A DNA stretch of 64,000 bases from the NCBI RefSeq assembly GCF_001463705.1, contig NZ_BBWH01000028.1, positions 1 through 64,000 of the forward strand, given 5' to 3'. Under the pieces are notes generated by a model, which was not told the origin of the DNA, ran no database searches, and worked only from the letters and a program-made list of their open reading frames with translations. Position 1 is the first letter of the stretch. Each line of letters begins with the position of its first letter. This DNA is from Aureimonas sp. AU12 (GTDB lineage Bacteria > Pseudomonadota > Alphaproteobacteria > Rhizobiales > Rhizobiaceae). Position numbers and translations under genes: made by a program. This document shows, one piece after another, positions 8,079 through 18,947 of this stretch.

Positions 8079-8441
8079 TCAGATCGGCAGCAACTGGCAA
8101 GGCCCGGTGCGCGTCGTGCCGCCGATCGTCCATCCGTCTGCCGTTGCGCCGCGCTCGTTCAGCTCGGTCTGGATCAGCAAGCGGCTGGCGGTGACGTTCG
8201 AATAGCCGCCATAGCTCCAGGCGACCGGCGGACCGTCGACAACGAAGACCCGGCCGCCGGTGATCGGGTAGAGGCTGGACGCGGTCAGACCCGTCTCGCC
8301 GCTGAAATCCGCCATCGTCGATCCCTGGAAGGCGCTGATCCGGGCGCTCCGGTCCTCCTCGACCTGTTCCATGGTCTGGCAACTCACAGGGGCCAACAGC
8401 GCCGCAATACCTGCAAACCGTCCCAAGCTCTTGCACCGCAT
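8079..8441 (-). CDS. Small exported protein, possible lipoprotein, unknown function
   Basis: 120 residues, starting at the ATG at 8441 preceded by GGAGGAA five bases upstream. An in-frame ATG 24 codons earlier lacks such a site. The N-terminus ([20 protein letters not shown]) is a signal peptide. The Cys after APVS could be lipidated, although Pro at position -3 makes a weak lipobox. The mature part is hydrophilic, with [20 protein letters not shown] in the middle and a second Cys near the end (GPCQLLPI). No domain recognised. It may be envelope associated. It lies between decayed DNA and tRNA-Arg and has no operon partner. Confidence 0.65.
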   Translation of the reverse strand: MRCKSLGRFAGIAALLAPVSCQTMEQVEEDRSARISAFQGSTMADFSGETGLTASSLYPITGGRVFVVDGPPVAWSYGGYSNVTASRLLIQTELNERGATADGWTIGGTTRTGPCQLLPI

Positions 8442-8574
8442 GTCTCTTCCTCCGCTTCGATCGTGATCGAACAGACGGAAGAGGGAGTAAGCGCACAAGC
8501 CGTTCGTCAGCATCGCTGTGTGGGGCGCCGGTGTGGGAAGCCGGTGAACTTCTCTGCTAGGTCATTAAAAGACT

Positions 8575-8651
<77 letters not shown>

Positions 8652-8776
8652 CAGGACGGCGTTGAGCCATCGGGCGCGGCGGTGAGGCCGGGACAGGGGT
8701 TTGATACAGGACGCCGCGGGATCGGGCAAGACGGCTTTTCCGCTCCGCTCTGCGCCGGCATCGGGTTGGCCGGGCG

Positions 8777-9549
8777 TCAGGCGGGATCGGCGGATCGGGC
8801 GGCGGCGGGCGTGCGAACGAGGCGGCGCTCGATGAAGGCGAGGGCGTCGTAGAGGAGGACGGCGAGGATGGCGACGATGGCGCCGCCCTGCAGCACGAAG
8901 GCGGCGTTGTCGGAGAGGAGGCCGGCGATGATGACCTCGCCGAGCGTGCGCGCGCCGACCGTCGAGCCGATCGTCGCGGTGCCGAGATTGATGACGGCCG
9001 AAAGGCGCAGGCCCGCCACCATCAGCGGCAGCGCCAGCGGCAGCTCGATGCGCCAGAGCCGCTGCCAGCCGGTCATGCCGACCCCGCGCGCGGCCTCCAT
9101 CACCGCCGGGGGGAGGGTGGTGAGGCCCGTGAGGGTCGTCTCGAAGATCGGCAGGAGGCCGTAGAGGAAGAGCGCGATCAGCGTCGGCGCCTCGCCGAAG
9201 CCGATGGCGGGCACCGCCAGCGCCAGCACGGCGACCGGGGGGAACGTCTGCCCGATGTTCACGAGGCTTCGCGACAGCGGCAGGAACTCGGCGCCGAAGC
9301 GGCGGGTCACGAGGATCGCCATGGTCACGGCCACCACTGCGGCGGCGAGCGTCGCCATCGCCACGAGCTGCAGGTGCTGGAGCGTCAGCGTGAGGAGATC
9401 GCCCTGGTTGTAGATCGCCGGCGCGCCGTTCGTGGTCAGCGGCTGTAGGAGCGGCGCGAACAGGCTGGGGCGAAGGAGAAACGCCGCAAGCAGCAGCGCC
9501 GCGAGGAGGCGCAGCAGCCGACCCGGTGTCGGCAGCGCGATCGCGCGCG

Positions 9550-9553
<4 letters not shown>
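8777..9553 (-). CDS. Osmoprotectant ABC transporter permease (YehW/OpuCB-like)
   Basis: Inner-membrane permease of the glycine betaine/proline (ProW-like) family, 258 residues, with about six hydrophobic segments. The EAA coupling motif is visible in [21 protein letters not shown] sequence of the form [17 protein letters not shown] is typical of the YehW/YehY and OpuC permeases. The start is GTG at 9553, overlapping the ATPase stop by 4 bp (GTGA). It is the last gene of a three-gene minus-strand operon of permease, ATPase and permease, the order of E. coli yehYXW (osmoprotectant uptake). No substrate-binding gene is present next to it. Confidence 0.88.
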
Positions 9554-10487
<934 letters not shown>

Positions 10488-10491
<4 letters not shown>

Positions 10492-11651
10492 GCGGGGCGA
10501 CCTTTTCTCGCGGGGGAGGCCAGTTCGACGGCGGCGTCGAGCACCACGGCGGAGGCGAAGGCGAGGGCGACGGTGGGCAGGGCGCCGAGGAGCACGAGGT
10601 CCATCGCCGTCTGGCCGACGCCCTGGAAGACGAAGACGCCGAAGCCGCCGCCGCCGATCAGCGCCGCGATCGTGGCAAGGCCGATATTCTGGACGAGCAC
10701 GATGCGGATCCCCGTGAGGATCACCGGGAAGGCCAGCGGCAGCTCCACTTGGAACAGGCGCTGGCGGTCGCTCATGCCGAGGCCCCGCGCCGCGTCATCG
10801 GCGGCGCGCGGCACGCCGACGAGCCCGGCAACCGTGTTGGCGACCACCGGCAGCAGCGAATAGAGGAAGAGCGCGATGAGCGCCGGCGCCGCGCCGATGC
10901 CGCGAATGCCGACGGCATAGGCGCCGGGCACATGCGCGGCGACCCAGCCGAGCGGGGCGATGAGCAGACCGAACAGCGCGATCGAGGGGATCGTCTGTAC
11001 GATGTTCAGCCCGCCGAGCAGCGGCTCGCGCAGGCGCTTCGAGCGGTGGCAGGCCACCCCGAGCGGCAGGCCGACGATCGCCGCGGCGGCCAGCGAGCCC
11101 ATCGCCAGCATCACGTGCTGGCCTGCCTCGCGCCGGAAGCTGTCGGCCCGGCCGGCATATTCCTTGAGGACCGAGAGCCCGTCGAAGAGGCCGGAGCGCA
11201 GCAGCAGCGCGAAGGCGACGGCGACCAGCATGAGGGCGCCGATGCGCACGAGCGGCGGCGGCCGGAGCCGGGTCAGGGCGTCGGCGGCCATCAGCGCGAA
11301 CGCGAAGAGCGCCAGCCAGACGCCCGAGCCCGGCGAGACGCGCGCATAGCTGTTGCCGGCCGCGACGAGATGGGCGGGGGCAAGGCCGATGCCGACGAGA
11401 ACCGCCGCGATGGCGGCGATCGAGCCCACGAGACGCAGACCGGCGGGCGTGCGCAGAACGGCGACCGCGGCCACAGCCACCACGACTGCCAAGACTGCGA
11501 GCGCACCGGGCATCGGCAGCGCATCGAACAGGGACCGCGTTTCGCCCGCCACGATGCGATTGGCGCGAAACACCGCGAAGGGCGCGATGGCGACGGCGAA
11601 AAGCGCCAGTGCGGCGACGGGGATGCCGAGCTTGTCCCAGCGTCTTGCCAT
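10488..11651 (-). CDS. Osmoprotectant ABC transporter permease (YehY-like, long form)
   Basis: 387 residues, close to the length of E. coli YehY. The N-terminal half adds extra hydrophobic helices to the standard ProW-like permease domain in the C-terminal half. The C-terminal half has GLNIVQTIPSIALFGLL and the EAA loop DDAARGLGMSDRQRLFQVEL. The start chosen is ATG 11651 (ARRWDKLG) behind GGGAGGG. The frame is open for 47 more codons upstream but without a better site or hydrophobic start. It is the first gene of the operon. The promoter should lie in 11652-11884, shared divergently with the RND operon. Confidence 0.88.
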
Positions 11652-11884
11652 GCCCACCCTCCCTGCGGCGATCGAGCCGATCTGGCGGCACGGTGGTTCC
11701 CGTCCCATCTCAGGGGTGATTATGGGGCGGCGGCGGCGCGCGTCACCTTTGGAGCGGTACCGTGCGACATCGCGGCCGGCGCATCGCCGCAATGTTTCGT
11801 AACCCGGCGGCCACGCTAAGGCCGGCGTTCTCGGCTAGAGGGTCTGGAATCGTCCGACCCCTCGCGAATGGATTTGGAACAGGC

Positions 11885-13027
11885 ATGGCCGGCAGGCTCG
11901 CAAAGACTGGGATCGCATTGGCCGTCGTCGCGGTGGCGGGCGCCGGCGCGCTCGGCTGGCAGCGCAGCCGCACCGTCTCCGACGCCGCGACGCCCCCCGT
12001 CGTCGTGGTGGCCGCGCCGACCGAGCTTGCCAGCCTCGAGGTGACCGAAGTCGCGCGCCAGGACGTTTCCCGCACCATCCGCGTCTCGGGGTCGGCGACG
12101 CCGAGCCGGCAGGCCCTCGTCACCGCCGAGGTCTCGGGCCGCATCGCCGAGGTCGGCGTCGAGGTCGGCGACGCCGTGGAAGCCGGCGCCGTGCTGGCGC
12201 GGTTCGACACGGTGGCGCTGCAGTCGGCGCTCGACGCGCAGCTCGCCAATCTCGAAGCGCGCAACGCGCAGCGGCGGCTGGCCGCCTCGGTGCTGGAGCG
12301 CGCCCGCAAGCTCGGCACCGCCGGCATCTCGTCCGAGGCGACGCAGCTCTCGGCCGAGGCCGATCTCCTCAATCTCGATGCGCAGGTGCGGGCCATTGAA
12401 GCCAGTGTCGCCGATGCCCGCAAATCGCTCGCTGACGCCGTGGTGACGGCCCCGTTTGCCGGCGTCGTCTCCGAGCGCAAGGTGGAGCCGGGCCAGAGCG
12501 TTCCCGTCAACACCGAGCTTCTGAGCGTCGTCGATCTCTCGCGCATGGAGATCGAGGCGATGGTGCCGACGAGTCGGATCTCGGAGGTGCGCGTCGGGCA
12601 GCGCGCCGCGATCCGCCTGGAGGGAACCACCGGCCGGGTGCTGGAGGCGCAGGTCGCGCGCATTGCCCCCGTGGCGGTGGCGGGATCGCGCGCGGTGCGG
12701 GTGTTCCTCGCGGTGGACAATCGCGAGGGGCTGCTGCGCGGCGGGCTCTTCGCCACCGGCGAGATCACGGTCGAGAGCTTTCCGCAGGTCATCGCGCTGC
12801 CGGCCTCCGCCATCCGGCGCGACGAGACGGGGAGCTTCGTGCTCGCGGCCGCGGACGGGCGCGTCACCCGGCGCGGCGTCGAGACCGGCACCGTCTTCAC
12901 GGACCGCGGCACGGTGGAGATCGCTCGCGGTCTGAACGTCGGCGATGTCGTGGTGACCGCGCCGTTGCCGGACCTCAAGCCCGACACCGAGGTGACGATC
13001 GTCGATCTCGGCGCGGATCTCGGCTGA
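11885..13027 (+). CDS. RND efflux periplasmic adaptor (membrane fusion protein)
   Basis: 380 residues. It links an RND pump to an outer-membrane channel. The N-terminal signal/anchor is [20 protein letters not shown]. The lipoyl half-motifs are visible around [26 protein letters not shown] and [24 protein letters not shown]. The hairpin region [20 protein letters not shown] lies between them, and beta-barrel and membrane-proximal domains follow. The ATG at 11885 is chosen because the hydrophobic segment begins directly after it. In-frame starts at 11762 (GTG) and 11792 would add a polar N-terminal extension. The pump gene follows after one base. No outer-membrane factor is encoded nearby, so it probably uses a TolC-like protein from elsewhere. 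Confidence 0.88.
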   Translation: MAGRLAKTGIALAVVAVAGAGALGWQRSRTVSDAATPPVVVVAAPTELASLEVTEVARQDVSRTIRVSGSATPSRQALVTAEVSGRIAEVGVEVGDAVEAGAVLARFDTVALQSALDAQLANLEARNAQRRLAASVLERARKLGTAGISSEATQLSAEADLLNLDAQVRAIEASVADARKSLADAVVTAPFAGVVSERKVEPGQSVPVNTELLSVVDLSRMEIEAMVPTSRISEVRVGQRAAIRLEGTTGRVLEAQVARIAPVAVAGSRAVRVFLAVDNREGLLRGGLFATGEITVESFPQVIALPASAIRRDETGSFVLAAADGRVTRRGVETGTVFTDRGTVEIARGLNVGDVVVTAPLPDLKPDTEVTIVDLGADLG

Positions 13028-13028
13028 G

Positions 13029-16000
13029 ATGTTCCTCACCCGCATCTCCGTCGCCCATCCCGTCTTCGCCACGATGATGATGGCGGCGATCGTGGTGATC
13101 GGCCTGTTCGGCTATTCGCGGCTCGGCGTCGACCAGTTTCCCGAGGTCGACCTGCCGGTGGTCGTGGTCTCCACCACCTATTCCGGGGCCTCGCCCGAAA
13201 CGGTCGAGAGCGAGATCACGCGGCCGGTGGAGCAGGCCGTCAACACGATCGGCGGCGTCGACACGATCTCCTCGCAATCCTACGAGGGCCGCTCGCTGGT
13301 GATCGTCGAGTTCACGCTGGAGACGGACTCGCGCACCGCCGCGCAGGAGGTCCGCGACCGCGTCTCGCGGCTGGAGGCGGGCTTTGCCGACGGCGTCGAC
13401 ACCCCGCAGGTGACGCGCTTCAACCCCGACGACCAGCCGATCCTTTCGGTCGCCGTCTCCTCGCCGACCCTGTCCTTGACCGAGATCACTACGGTTGCCG
13501 ACCAGATCATCACCAAGCGGCTGAACGTCGTGTCCGGCGTCGGCCAGACCTCGATCGTCGGCGGGGCCGAGCGGCAGATCCAGGTCGATCTCGATCCCGA
13601 GCGCCTGGAGGCGCTGGGCGTCGGCGTCACCGCCGTGCTCGATGCCATCCGCCGGGAGAACCAGGACGTGGCGGCGGGCACGCTGACGTCGGGCAACGAC
13701 GAACGCACGGTCACGGTGGAGGGCCGCGTCGCCGACGTCGCGGGCTTCGAGCGCATCATCGTGGCGCAGGAGGGCGGCGCGCCGATCTATCTCTCCGACT
13801 TCGCCGCGGTGCGCGAAGGCGGGGCGGAACTCACCAGCCGCGCCAGCCGCGACGGGGTGCCCGCGCTTGGCATCGACGTGGTGAAGGTGCAGGGCGCCAA
13901 CACGGTGGAGGTCGCGGCCAATCTTCGCGCCGAGATCGCGGTGCTGCAGGGAGAACTCGGCGGGCAGGGCATCCAGCTCGCGGTCTCGCGCGACAATTCG
14001 CGCTCGATCAGCGCGCAGGTCTCCGAGGTGCAGCGCACGCTGATCGAGGGGGCCTGCCTGACGGTCGCGATCGTCTTCCTCTTTCTCAACTCCTGGCGCT
14101 CCACCGTCATCACCGGCCTGACCCTGCCGATCTCGGTGATCGGCACCTTCGCGGTGATCCACGCCCTCGGCTTCACGCTGAACACGATGACGCTGCTGGC
14201 GCTGTCGCTGGCGATCGGCATCCTGATCGACGACGCCATCGTGGTGCGCGAGAACATCACGCGCCATCTCGCCATGGGCAAGTCGCACCGGCAGGCGGCG
14301 CTCGACGGCACGAACGAGATCGGCCTCGCGGTGCTGGCGACGACGCTGTCGATCGTCGCGGTGTTCCTGCCGGTGGCCTTCATGGGCGGCATCATCGGCC
14401 GCTTCTTCCTGCAGTTCGGCGTGACCGTCTCGGTGGCCGTGCTGATCTCGCTCTTCGTCTCCTTCACGCTCGACCCGATGCTGTCGAGCGTCTGGTATGA
14501 TCCGCATTCGCAGCCCGGCGCCCGGCGCGGGCCCCTGGGCCGGCTGGTGGCGCGCTTCGACCGGGGCTTCGAGCGGCTGGCGGGCGGCTATGCCCGCCTC
14601 ATCCGCTGGAGCTTCCGCCATCGCATCGTCACGGTGGTGGCGGTGCTCGCGATGTTCGGCGCCAGCCTCGCGCTCGTGCCGCGCATCGGCGCCGAGTTCG
14701 TGCCGCAGGGCGACAATGGCGAGTTCACGGTGTCGCTGGAGGCGCCGGAAGGCTCCTCGCTCGACTACACGGCGGTGAAGGTGGCGCAGGTCGAGCGCAT
14801 CCTGCGCACCGTGCCCGAGGTCGCCCATCTCTATTCGACCATCAACGCCAGCGGCGCCCGCGGCTTCAACGCCGCGACCGTCGCCGTGACGCTGAAGCCG
14901 ATCACCGAGCGCACACGCGCCATCGCCGCGATCATCGATCCGCTGCGGCGCGATCTCGCCCGCGTCGCCGGTCTCACCCTCTCGATCAACCAGGCCTCGC
15001 TCGGCGGCGGGGGCGGGGGCGGGGCCTCGTCCAAGCCGCTGCAACTCTCGGTGCTCGGCGACGGCGACGCCGAACTTCGCCGCATCTCGGGCGGGATCAC
15101 GCAGGCGCTGCGGGCGATCCCCGGCGCAGTGGAGGTGGAATCCTCGATCGAGGACGAGCAGCCGACGCTGGCGGTGCGCGTGCGCCGCGAGGCCGCCAGC
15201 GATCTCGGCATCACTCTGCAGCAGATCGGCGACACGCTGCGCCCGCTCGTGGCGGGCGATGCCGTCTCGGTCTGGAACGCGCCGGACGGCGAGACCTACG
15301 ACGTCAACGTGCGCCTGCCCGGCGAAGCGCGCGCGCGCGCCGCTCAGCTTCGCGCGCTCACCGTCGCCACCGGGCGGCGCGATGCGGAAAACCGGCCGGT
15401 GACGGTGGCGCTCGATCAGGTGGCCGACGTCGTCGACAGCGTCGCGCCGTCCTCGGTCAACCGGCGCGACCTGTCGCGCGAGGTGCGCATCTCCGCCAAT
15501 GTCGACGGGCGCGCGCTCGGCGAGGTGACGACAGACCTGCAACGCGTCATCGCCGGCATCACGCTGCCCCCCGGCTACCGGATCTCCTTCGGCGGCGACG
15601 CCGAGAGCATGGCGGAGAGCACCGGCTATGCCGTGCAAGCGCTCGCGCTGGCGGTGATCTTCATCTACCTCATCCTCGCCTCGCAGTTTGGCTCCTTCCT
15701 GCAGCCGCTGGCGATCATGACCTCGCTGCCGCTCTCGCTCATCGGCGTGCTCATCGGCCTCCTCGTCACCGGCTCGACGCTTAACATCTTCTCGATCATC
15801 GGCTTCATCATGCTGATGGGCCTTGTGACGAAGAACGCCATCCTCCTCGTCGATTATTCCAACCAGGGCGTGGCGCGCGGCCTGTCGCTGCGCGACAGCC
15901 TGGCAGAGGCCGGCGCGGTGCGCCTTCGCCCCATCGTCATGACCACGCTGGCGATGATCTTCGGCATGATGCCGCTGGCGCTGGGGCTCGGCGAAGGCGG

Positions 16001-16172
16001 CGAGCAGCGCGCGCCGATGGCCCATGCGGTGATCGGCGGGCTGATCTCCTCGACGGTGCTGACGCTCGTCTTCGTGCCGGTGGTGCTGACCTATCTCGAC
16101 GGCTTCCGCCGACGCACCCGCCGCTTCCTGCCGCGCTCGGCCGACGACGTCGCCGCCCACCCCGCCGAGTGA
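13029..16172 (+). CDS. RND efflux pump, HAE1/AcrB-type permease
   Basis: 1047 residues, full length for proton-driven tripartite efflux pumps. The predicted topology is twelve transmembrane segments with two large periplasmic loops. The protein starts [20 protein letters not shown]. Segment 4 carries the proton-relay Asp pair in [18 protein letters not shown]. The second half shows the mirrored TM10 sequence [21 protein letters not shown] glycine run (GGGGGGGA) sits in the second porter loop near residue 660. It starts one base after the adaptor stop. The substrate cannot be deduced; the MexB/MdtB-like group exports drugs, detergents or lipids. No dedicated regulator lies beside the operon. 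Confidence 0.95.
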   Translation: MFLTRISVAHPVFATMMMAAIVVIGLFGYSRLGVDQFPEVDLPVVVVSTTYSGASPETVESEITRPVEQAVNTIGGVDTISSQSYEGRSLVIVEFTLETDSRTAAQEVRDRVSRLEAGFADGVDTPQVTRFNPDDQPILSVAVSSPTLSLTEITTVADQIITKRLNVVSGVGQTSIVGGAERQIQVDLDPERLEALGVGVTAVLDAIRRENQDVAAGTLTSGNDERTVTVEGRVADVAGFERIIVAQEGGAPIYLSDFAAVREGGAELTSRASRDGVPALGIDVVKVQGANTVEVAANLRAEIAVLQGELGGQGIQLAVSRDNSRSISAQVSEVQRTLIEGACLTVAIVFLFLNSWRSTVITGLTLPISVIGTFAVIHALGFTLNTMTLLALSLAIGILIDDAIVVRENITRHLAMGKSHRQAALDGTNEIGLAVLATTLSIVAVFLPVAFMGGIIGRFFLQFGVTVSVAVLISLFVSFTLDPMLSSVWYDPHSQPGARRGPLGRLVARFDRGFERLAGGYARLIRWSFRHRIVTVVAVLAMFGASLALVPRIGAEFVPQGDNGEFTVSLEAPEGSSLDYTAVKVAQVERILRTVPEVAHLYSTINASGARGFNAATVAVTLKPITERTRAIAAIIDPLRRDLARVAGLTLSINQASLGGGGGGGASSKPLQLSVLGDGDAELRRISGGITQALRAIPGAVEVESSIEDEQPTLAVRVRREAASDLGITLQQIGDTLRPLVAGDAVSVWNAPDGETYDVNVRLPGEARARAAQLRALTVATGRRDAENRPVTVALDQVADVVDSVAPSSVNRRDLSREVRISANVDGRALGEVTTDLQRVIAGITLPPGYRISFGGDAESMAESTGYAVQALALAVIFIYLILASQFGSFLQPLAIMTSLPLSLIGVLIGLLVTGSTLNIFSIIGFIMLMGLVTKNAILLVDYSNQGVARGLSLRDSLAEAGAVRLRPIVMTTLAMIFGMMPLALGLGEGGEQRAPMAHAVIGGLISSTVLTLVFVPVVLTYLDGFRRRTRRFLPRSADDVAAHPAE

Positions 16173-16190
16173 GATCGGCGGACGGCCCGC

Positions 16191-16206
16191 TTGAACGGGC
16201 GTTCGA
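16191..16206. promoter_or_regulatory. BetI-like palindrome, copy 1
   Basis: TTGAACGGGCGTTCGA is a 16-bp near-perfect inverted repeat (TTGAACG-N2-CGTTCRA). It resembles the dyad bound by the choline-responsive TetR-family repressor BetI. It lies just after the RND pump stop and about 190 bp before choX. A second copy follows at 16332. Confidence 0.5.
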
Positions 16207-16331
16207 TATCCGCGATGCGACAGGAGTATCGCGATGGCGTCAGACGGGGGACGGCGGCGTTTTCCCCCGCAGATTTGCCTTGCATCGCGCCGCTTCGTTG
16301 CCCCTGATGCGTGTGGTCGGCGGGTCGCTCA

Positions 16332-16347
16332 TTGAGCGCTCGTTCAA
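16332..16347. promoter_or_regulatory. BetI-like palindrome, copy 2
   Basis: TTGAGCGCTCGTTCAA has the same length, spacing and core as the palindrome at 16191. It lies 50 bp upstream of the choX start, where a repressor would block transcription. No betI gene is in the window, so binding is inferred from sequence and context. Confidence 0.55.
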
Positions 16348-16396
16348 GGTCTCGCAGGCGGGGTATGGCAACGGCCCTGCCGCAACGGAGTGTTCC

Positions 16397-17338
16397 ATGG
16401 CCCGATTCGCATCTCCCGCCCTTCTGGCTCTCGCCGCCGCCGCCGCGCTCGCCGCACCGGCGCTGGCCGCCGATCCCGCCAGCTGCAAGACCGTCAAGAT
16501 GTCCGATCCCGGCTGGAGCGACATCACCTCCACCAACGCGCTTGCCTCCACCGTTCTCGACGGTCTCGGCTACGAGGCCGACATCGAGACGCTGGCCGTG
16601 CCGATCGGGTACCAGTCGCTCGCCAACAAGCAGATCGACGTCTTCCTCGGCAACTGGATGCCGGCGCAGCAGAAGTTCCGCGACGAGCTCGACGCCAAGA
16701 AGTCGGCCGACGTCCTGACCAAGAACCTCGAGGGCGCCAAGTTCACGCTGGCCGTGCCGAACTACGTCGCCGAGGCCGGCGTCAAGGATGTGAAGGACCT
16801 CGGCACCAACGCCGACAAGTTCAAGAAGGCGATCTACGGCATCGAGCCGGGCGCCCCGGCCAACCTCAACATCCAGTCGATGATCGACGCGCCGGACTAC
16901 AACCTCAAGGACTGGAAGCTCGTCGACAGCTCCGAGCAGGGGATGCTGGCGCAGGTCCAGAAGGCGGAGCGCTCGAAGGACTGGATCGTCTTCCTCGCCT
17001 GGGCCCCGCATCCGATGAACACTATGGGCCTGACCTACCTGTCGGGCGCCGACCAGTTCTTCGGCCCGAACTACGGCGGCGCCGAGGTCTTCACGCTCGC
17101 GCGCGCCGGCTACGCGGCCGAGTGCCCGAACGTCGCCAAGCTCTTCAGCCAGCTCCGGTTCGCGGTGCCGATGGAGAACGAGATGATGGCCAAGCTTGCC
17201 GAGGGCACCGACCCCAAGAAGGCCGCCACCGAATGGCTGAAGGCCAATCCGGCCGTGCTCGAGCCCTGGCTCGCGGGCGTCACCACGCTCGACGGCCAGC
17301 CGGGTCTGGCGGCGGTGAAGGCCGAGATCGAGGGCTGA
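16397..17338 (+). CDS. choX: Choline ABC transporter substrate-binding protein ChoX
   Basis: Periplasmic binding protein of the OpuAC type, 313 residues. The signal peptide is cleaved after about residue 24 (APALA-AD). The sequence follows Sinorhizobium ChoX closely: SDPGWSDIT, DVFLGNWMP, IYGIEPG, DSSEQGMLAQV, GPNYGGAEV. By position, the choline aromatic box maps to Trp40, Trp87, Phe116 and Trp202, with Asp42 for the hydroxyl. S. meliloti ChoX has Tyr where Phe116 is (family knowledge from memory). The start is ATG 16397 behind GGAG. The usual partners choW and choV are not adjacent. Two BetI-like palindromes precede it. Confidence 0.88.
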   Translation: MARFASPALLALAAAAALAAPALAADPASCKTVKMSDPGWSDITSTNALASTVLDGLGYEADIETLAVPIGYQSLANKQIDVFLGNWMPAQQKFRDELDAKKSADVLTKNLEGAKFTLAVPNYVAEAGVKDVKDLGTNADKFKKAIYGIEPGAPANLNIQSMIDAPDYNLKDWKLVDSSEQGMLAQVQKAERSKDWIVFLAWAPHPMNTMGLTYLSGADQFFGPNYGGAEVFTLARAGYAAECPNVAKLFSQLRFAVPMENEMMAKLAEGTDPKKAATEWLKANPAVLEPWLAGVTTLDGQPGLAAVKAEIEG

Positions 17339-17378
17339 GGCCTTCGCGGGTTTCCTTCTCTGACCTGCTGTCTGCGTC

Positions 17379-17406
17379 TCGTCCCTCCGGCTCTAGGCCG
17401 GGACGA
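17379..17406. repeat. REP-like imperfect hairpin
   Basis: Arms TCGTCCC (17379-17385) and GGGACGA (17400-17406) enclose GGCTCTAGGCC-type inner pairing. It resembles the GTCATCCCGGC..GCCGGGATGAC repeats common in alphaproteobacterial intergenic DNA and the element at 22169. It could also act as a transcription terminator for choX. The rest of 17339-17615 holds nothing recognisable. Confidence 0.4.
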
Positions 17407-17615
17407 CGGGACGCCGTGGCGAGGTCAGCGGAAAGTCTCCCGGACATGCGAGCCCCGGCTCGGCCTGTGCGACGAGGAGGGGCAGGGTTGGAAGCCATTA
17501 ATCTGAGCCGATTGCGAGCGCTGGACGGAACGCGGTACGATCGGCGATGGCAACGCGCTGCCTACGCGCGAGCCCGGCTCGCCCAACGATCATCTTGAGC
17601 AGCAGATAGAACATA

Positions 17616-18806
17616 ATGAGAACGATCGGAGAGCGTGGTAGCTTGAACCGCATGGAAATCGCACATGCTTCGATCGACATGGCAAAGGTCCAAGCGTTTC
17701 AGCATCCCATCGTGGACTTTCCTATCGGCTTTCGAGGCGGACCTGTCCTTCTATCCCCCGAGTTGCAGAAGTTTCGGCATCATCGTCACGATGAACCATT
17801 TGACCATGTTCGCAACGTCTTGAGTTACCCCCACCACCTCGACGGCGAGTACATCTATGCCGGGCCCATCTTCGGTCATTTCGGGCATTTCATGTCGGAG
17901 ATGATCCATCGCATTGTCCCGGCGCGAGCGCTGAAGCTTCCCGGCAAGTTCCTCTTCGTCCTGGGAGAGGACGACGAATCACACATGGACATCGATCGGG
18001 TCTCGCAGAGAGTGCCCGAAGTGCTCGAATTTCTTGGTATCGGCCGGAGCAATTCAGTTTTCGTCAACCGGAATACAACGGTCGCAAAGCTTCATCTTGT
18101 GCAGCAAGGTGCTCATCTCAACAGCGCGCCAAAGCCGGGATATACCGACGTCCTGCGTGCGTATTCGGGACCAAAGTTGGATGCCTTGTTCGGCGCTACC
18201 CGGCGCCCGCCACGACTGTATGTGTCGCGTTCTCGCTTGCCCCGTGCCGGCGGCATTCTAGGAGAAAGCTACCTCGACAAGGCGTTGATCGATCAGGGCT
18301 TCACGATCTTCCATCCCGAAGAGCATCCATTCGCCGTGCAGATGGACCACTACCGCAAGGCCGATGTCGTCATCTTTGCCGAAGGGTCGGCGTGCCACGG
18401 TACGGAACTCCTGGGCTCTGGAATGATGAAGCAGACGATACTCATTCCGCGGTCGTTTCAGGCGCGTATTCTTCGCAAGCCGCTGGAAGCCCGATCTGTG
18501 GCTTACGTAACAGCCGACGTTTCCCGTTACCTCGGATCTCTGCAGATCAACCCGAACAATGGCCTGCCGATGCTCAGCCGCGGCGTCTCGGTCTTGAAAC
18601 CGCGTCGTGTCACGAAGGTCATGATGGAAGCGGGCATTCCGATCCGGCGATCCTTTTCGGCTTGGGCCTACAGAGCCTGTGCGATCAAAGATATGCGAAC
18701 GTATCTGGCCGAAATGCGAGGTGGCAACGGCTGGAACGCAGCGGGGGCGCTCCGTCTCGTACGCTCTATTTTAACGGGTGGTCTGCACTGGACCATCAAG
18801 CCCTAG
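17616..18806 (+). CDS. Glycosyltransferase family 61 (DUF563) protein
   Basis: 396 residues, probably cytoplasmic or peripheral at the inner membrane, using a nucleotide sugar. GT61 hallmarks are FGHFGHFMSEMIHRI near residue 87, the RLYVSRSRLPRAGG segment, and EEHPFAVQMDHYRKADVVIF followed by AEGSACHGTELL. These form the family's acceptor/donor core. Base and codon use are visibly less GC-biased than in the neighbouring genes, a sign of acquisition. It lies between choX and betC and has no functional link to choline. Starts: ATG 17616, with ATG 17652 and 17682 also possible. It may decorate a surface polysaccharide; the sugar is unknown. Confidence 0.8.
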   Translation: MRTIGERGSLNRMEIAHASIDMAKVQAFQHPIVDFPIGFRGGPVLLSPELQKFRHHRHDEPFDHVRNVLSYPHHLDGEYIYAGPIFGHFGHFMSEMIHRIVPARALKLPGKFLFVLGEDDESHMDIDRVSQRVPEVLEFLGIGRSNSVFVNRNTTVAKLHLVQQGAHLNSAPKPGYTDVLRAYSGPKLDALFGATRRPPRLYVSRSRLPRAGGILGESYLDKALIDQGFTIFHPEEHPFAVQMDHYRKADVVIFAEGSACHGTELLGSGMMKQTILIPRSFQARILRKPLEARSVAYVTADVSRYLGSLQINPNNGLPMLSRGVSVLKPRRVTKVMMEAGIPIRRSFSAWAYRACAIKDMRTYLAEMRGGNGWNAAGALRLVRSILTGGLHWTIKP

Positions 18807-18947
18807 CCGCCTGAATGACGCGTCCCGTTCCATCCAAAAGGGGTTTGGGCGCGATCGATCCCGCCCAAACCTACGCCCGCGATTGCCTGTCGGCGCCGCG
18901 CGCCGTAAGCCTCGCCTGCCCGTACGAGCCAACCGAGTTCCGCCCGC

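Noticed and set aside
5486-8194. A 900-codon plus-strand open frame antisense to the ABC-F gene and running into the decayed region
   Set aside because: It is low-complexity and charged, with no family resemblance. The ABC-F gene on the other strand has complete motifs.
12975-16160. A minus-strand open frame of more than 1000 codons antisense to the RND pump gene
   Set aside because: It is the mirror of a well-supported pump gene. In GC-rich DNA such antisense frames stay open through codon bias. The product is Arg/His/Asp-rich without domains.
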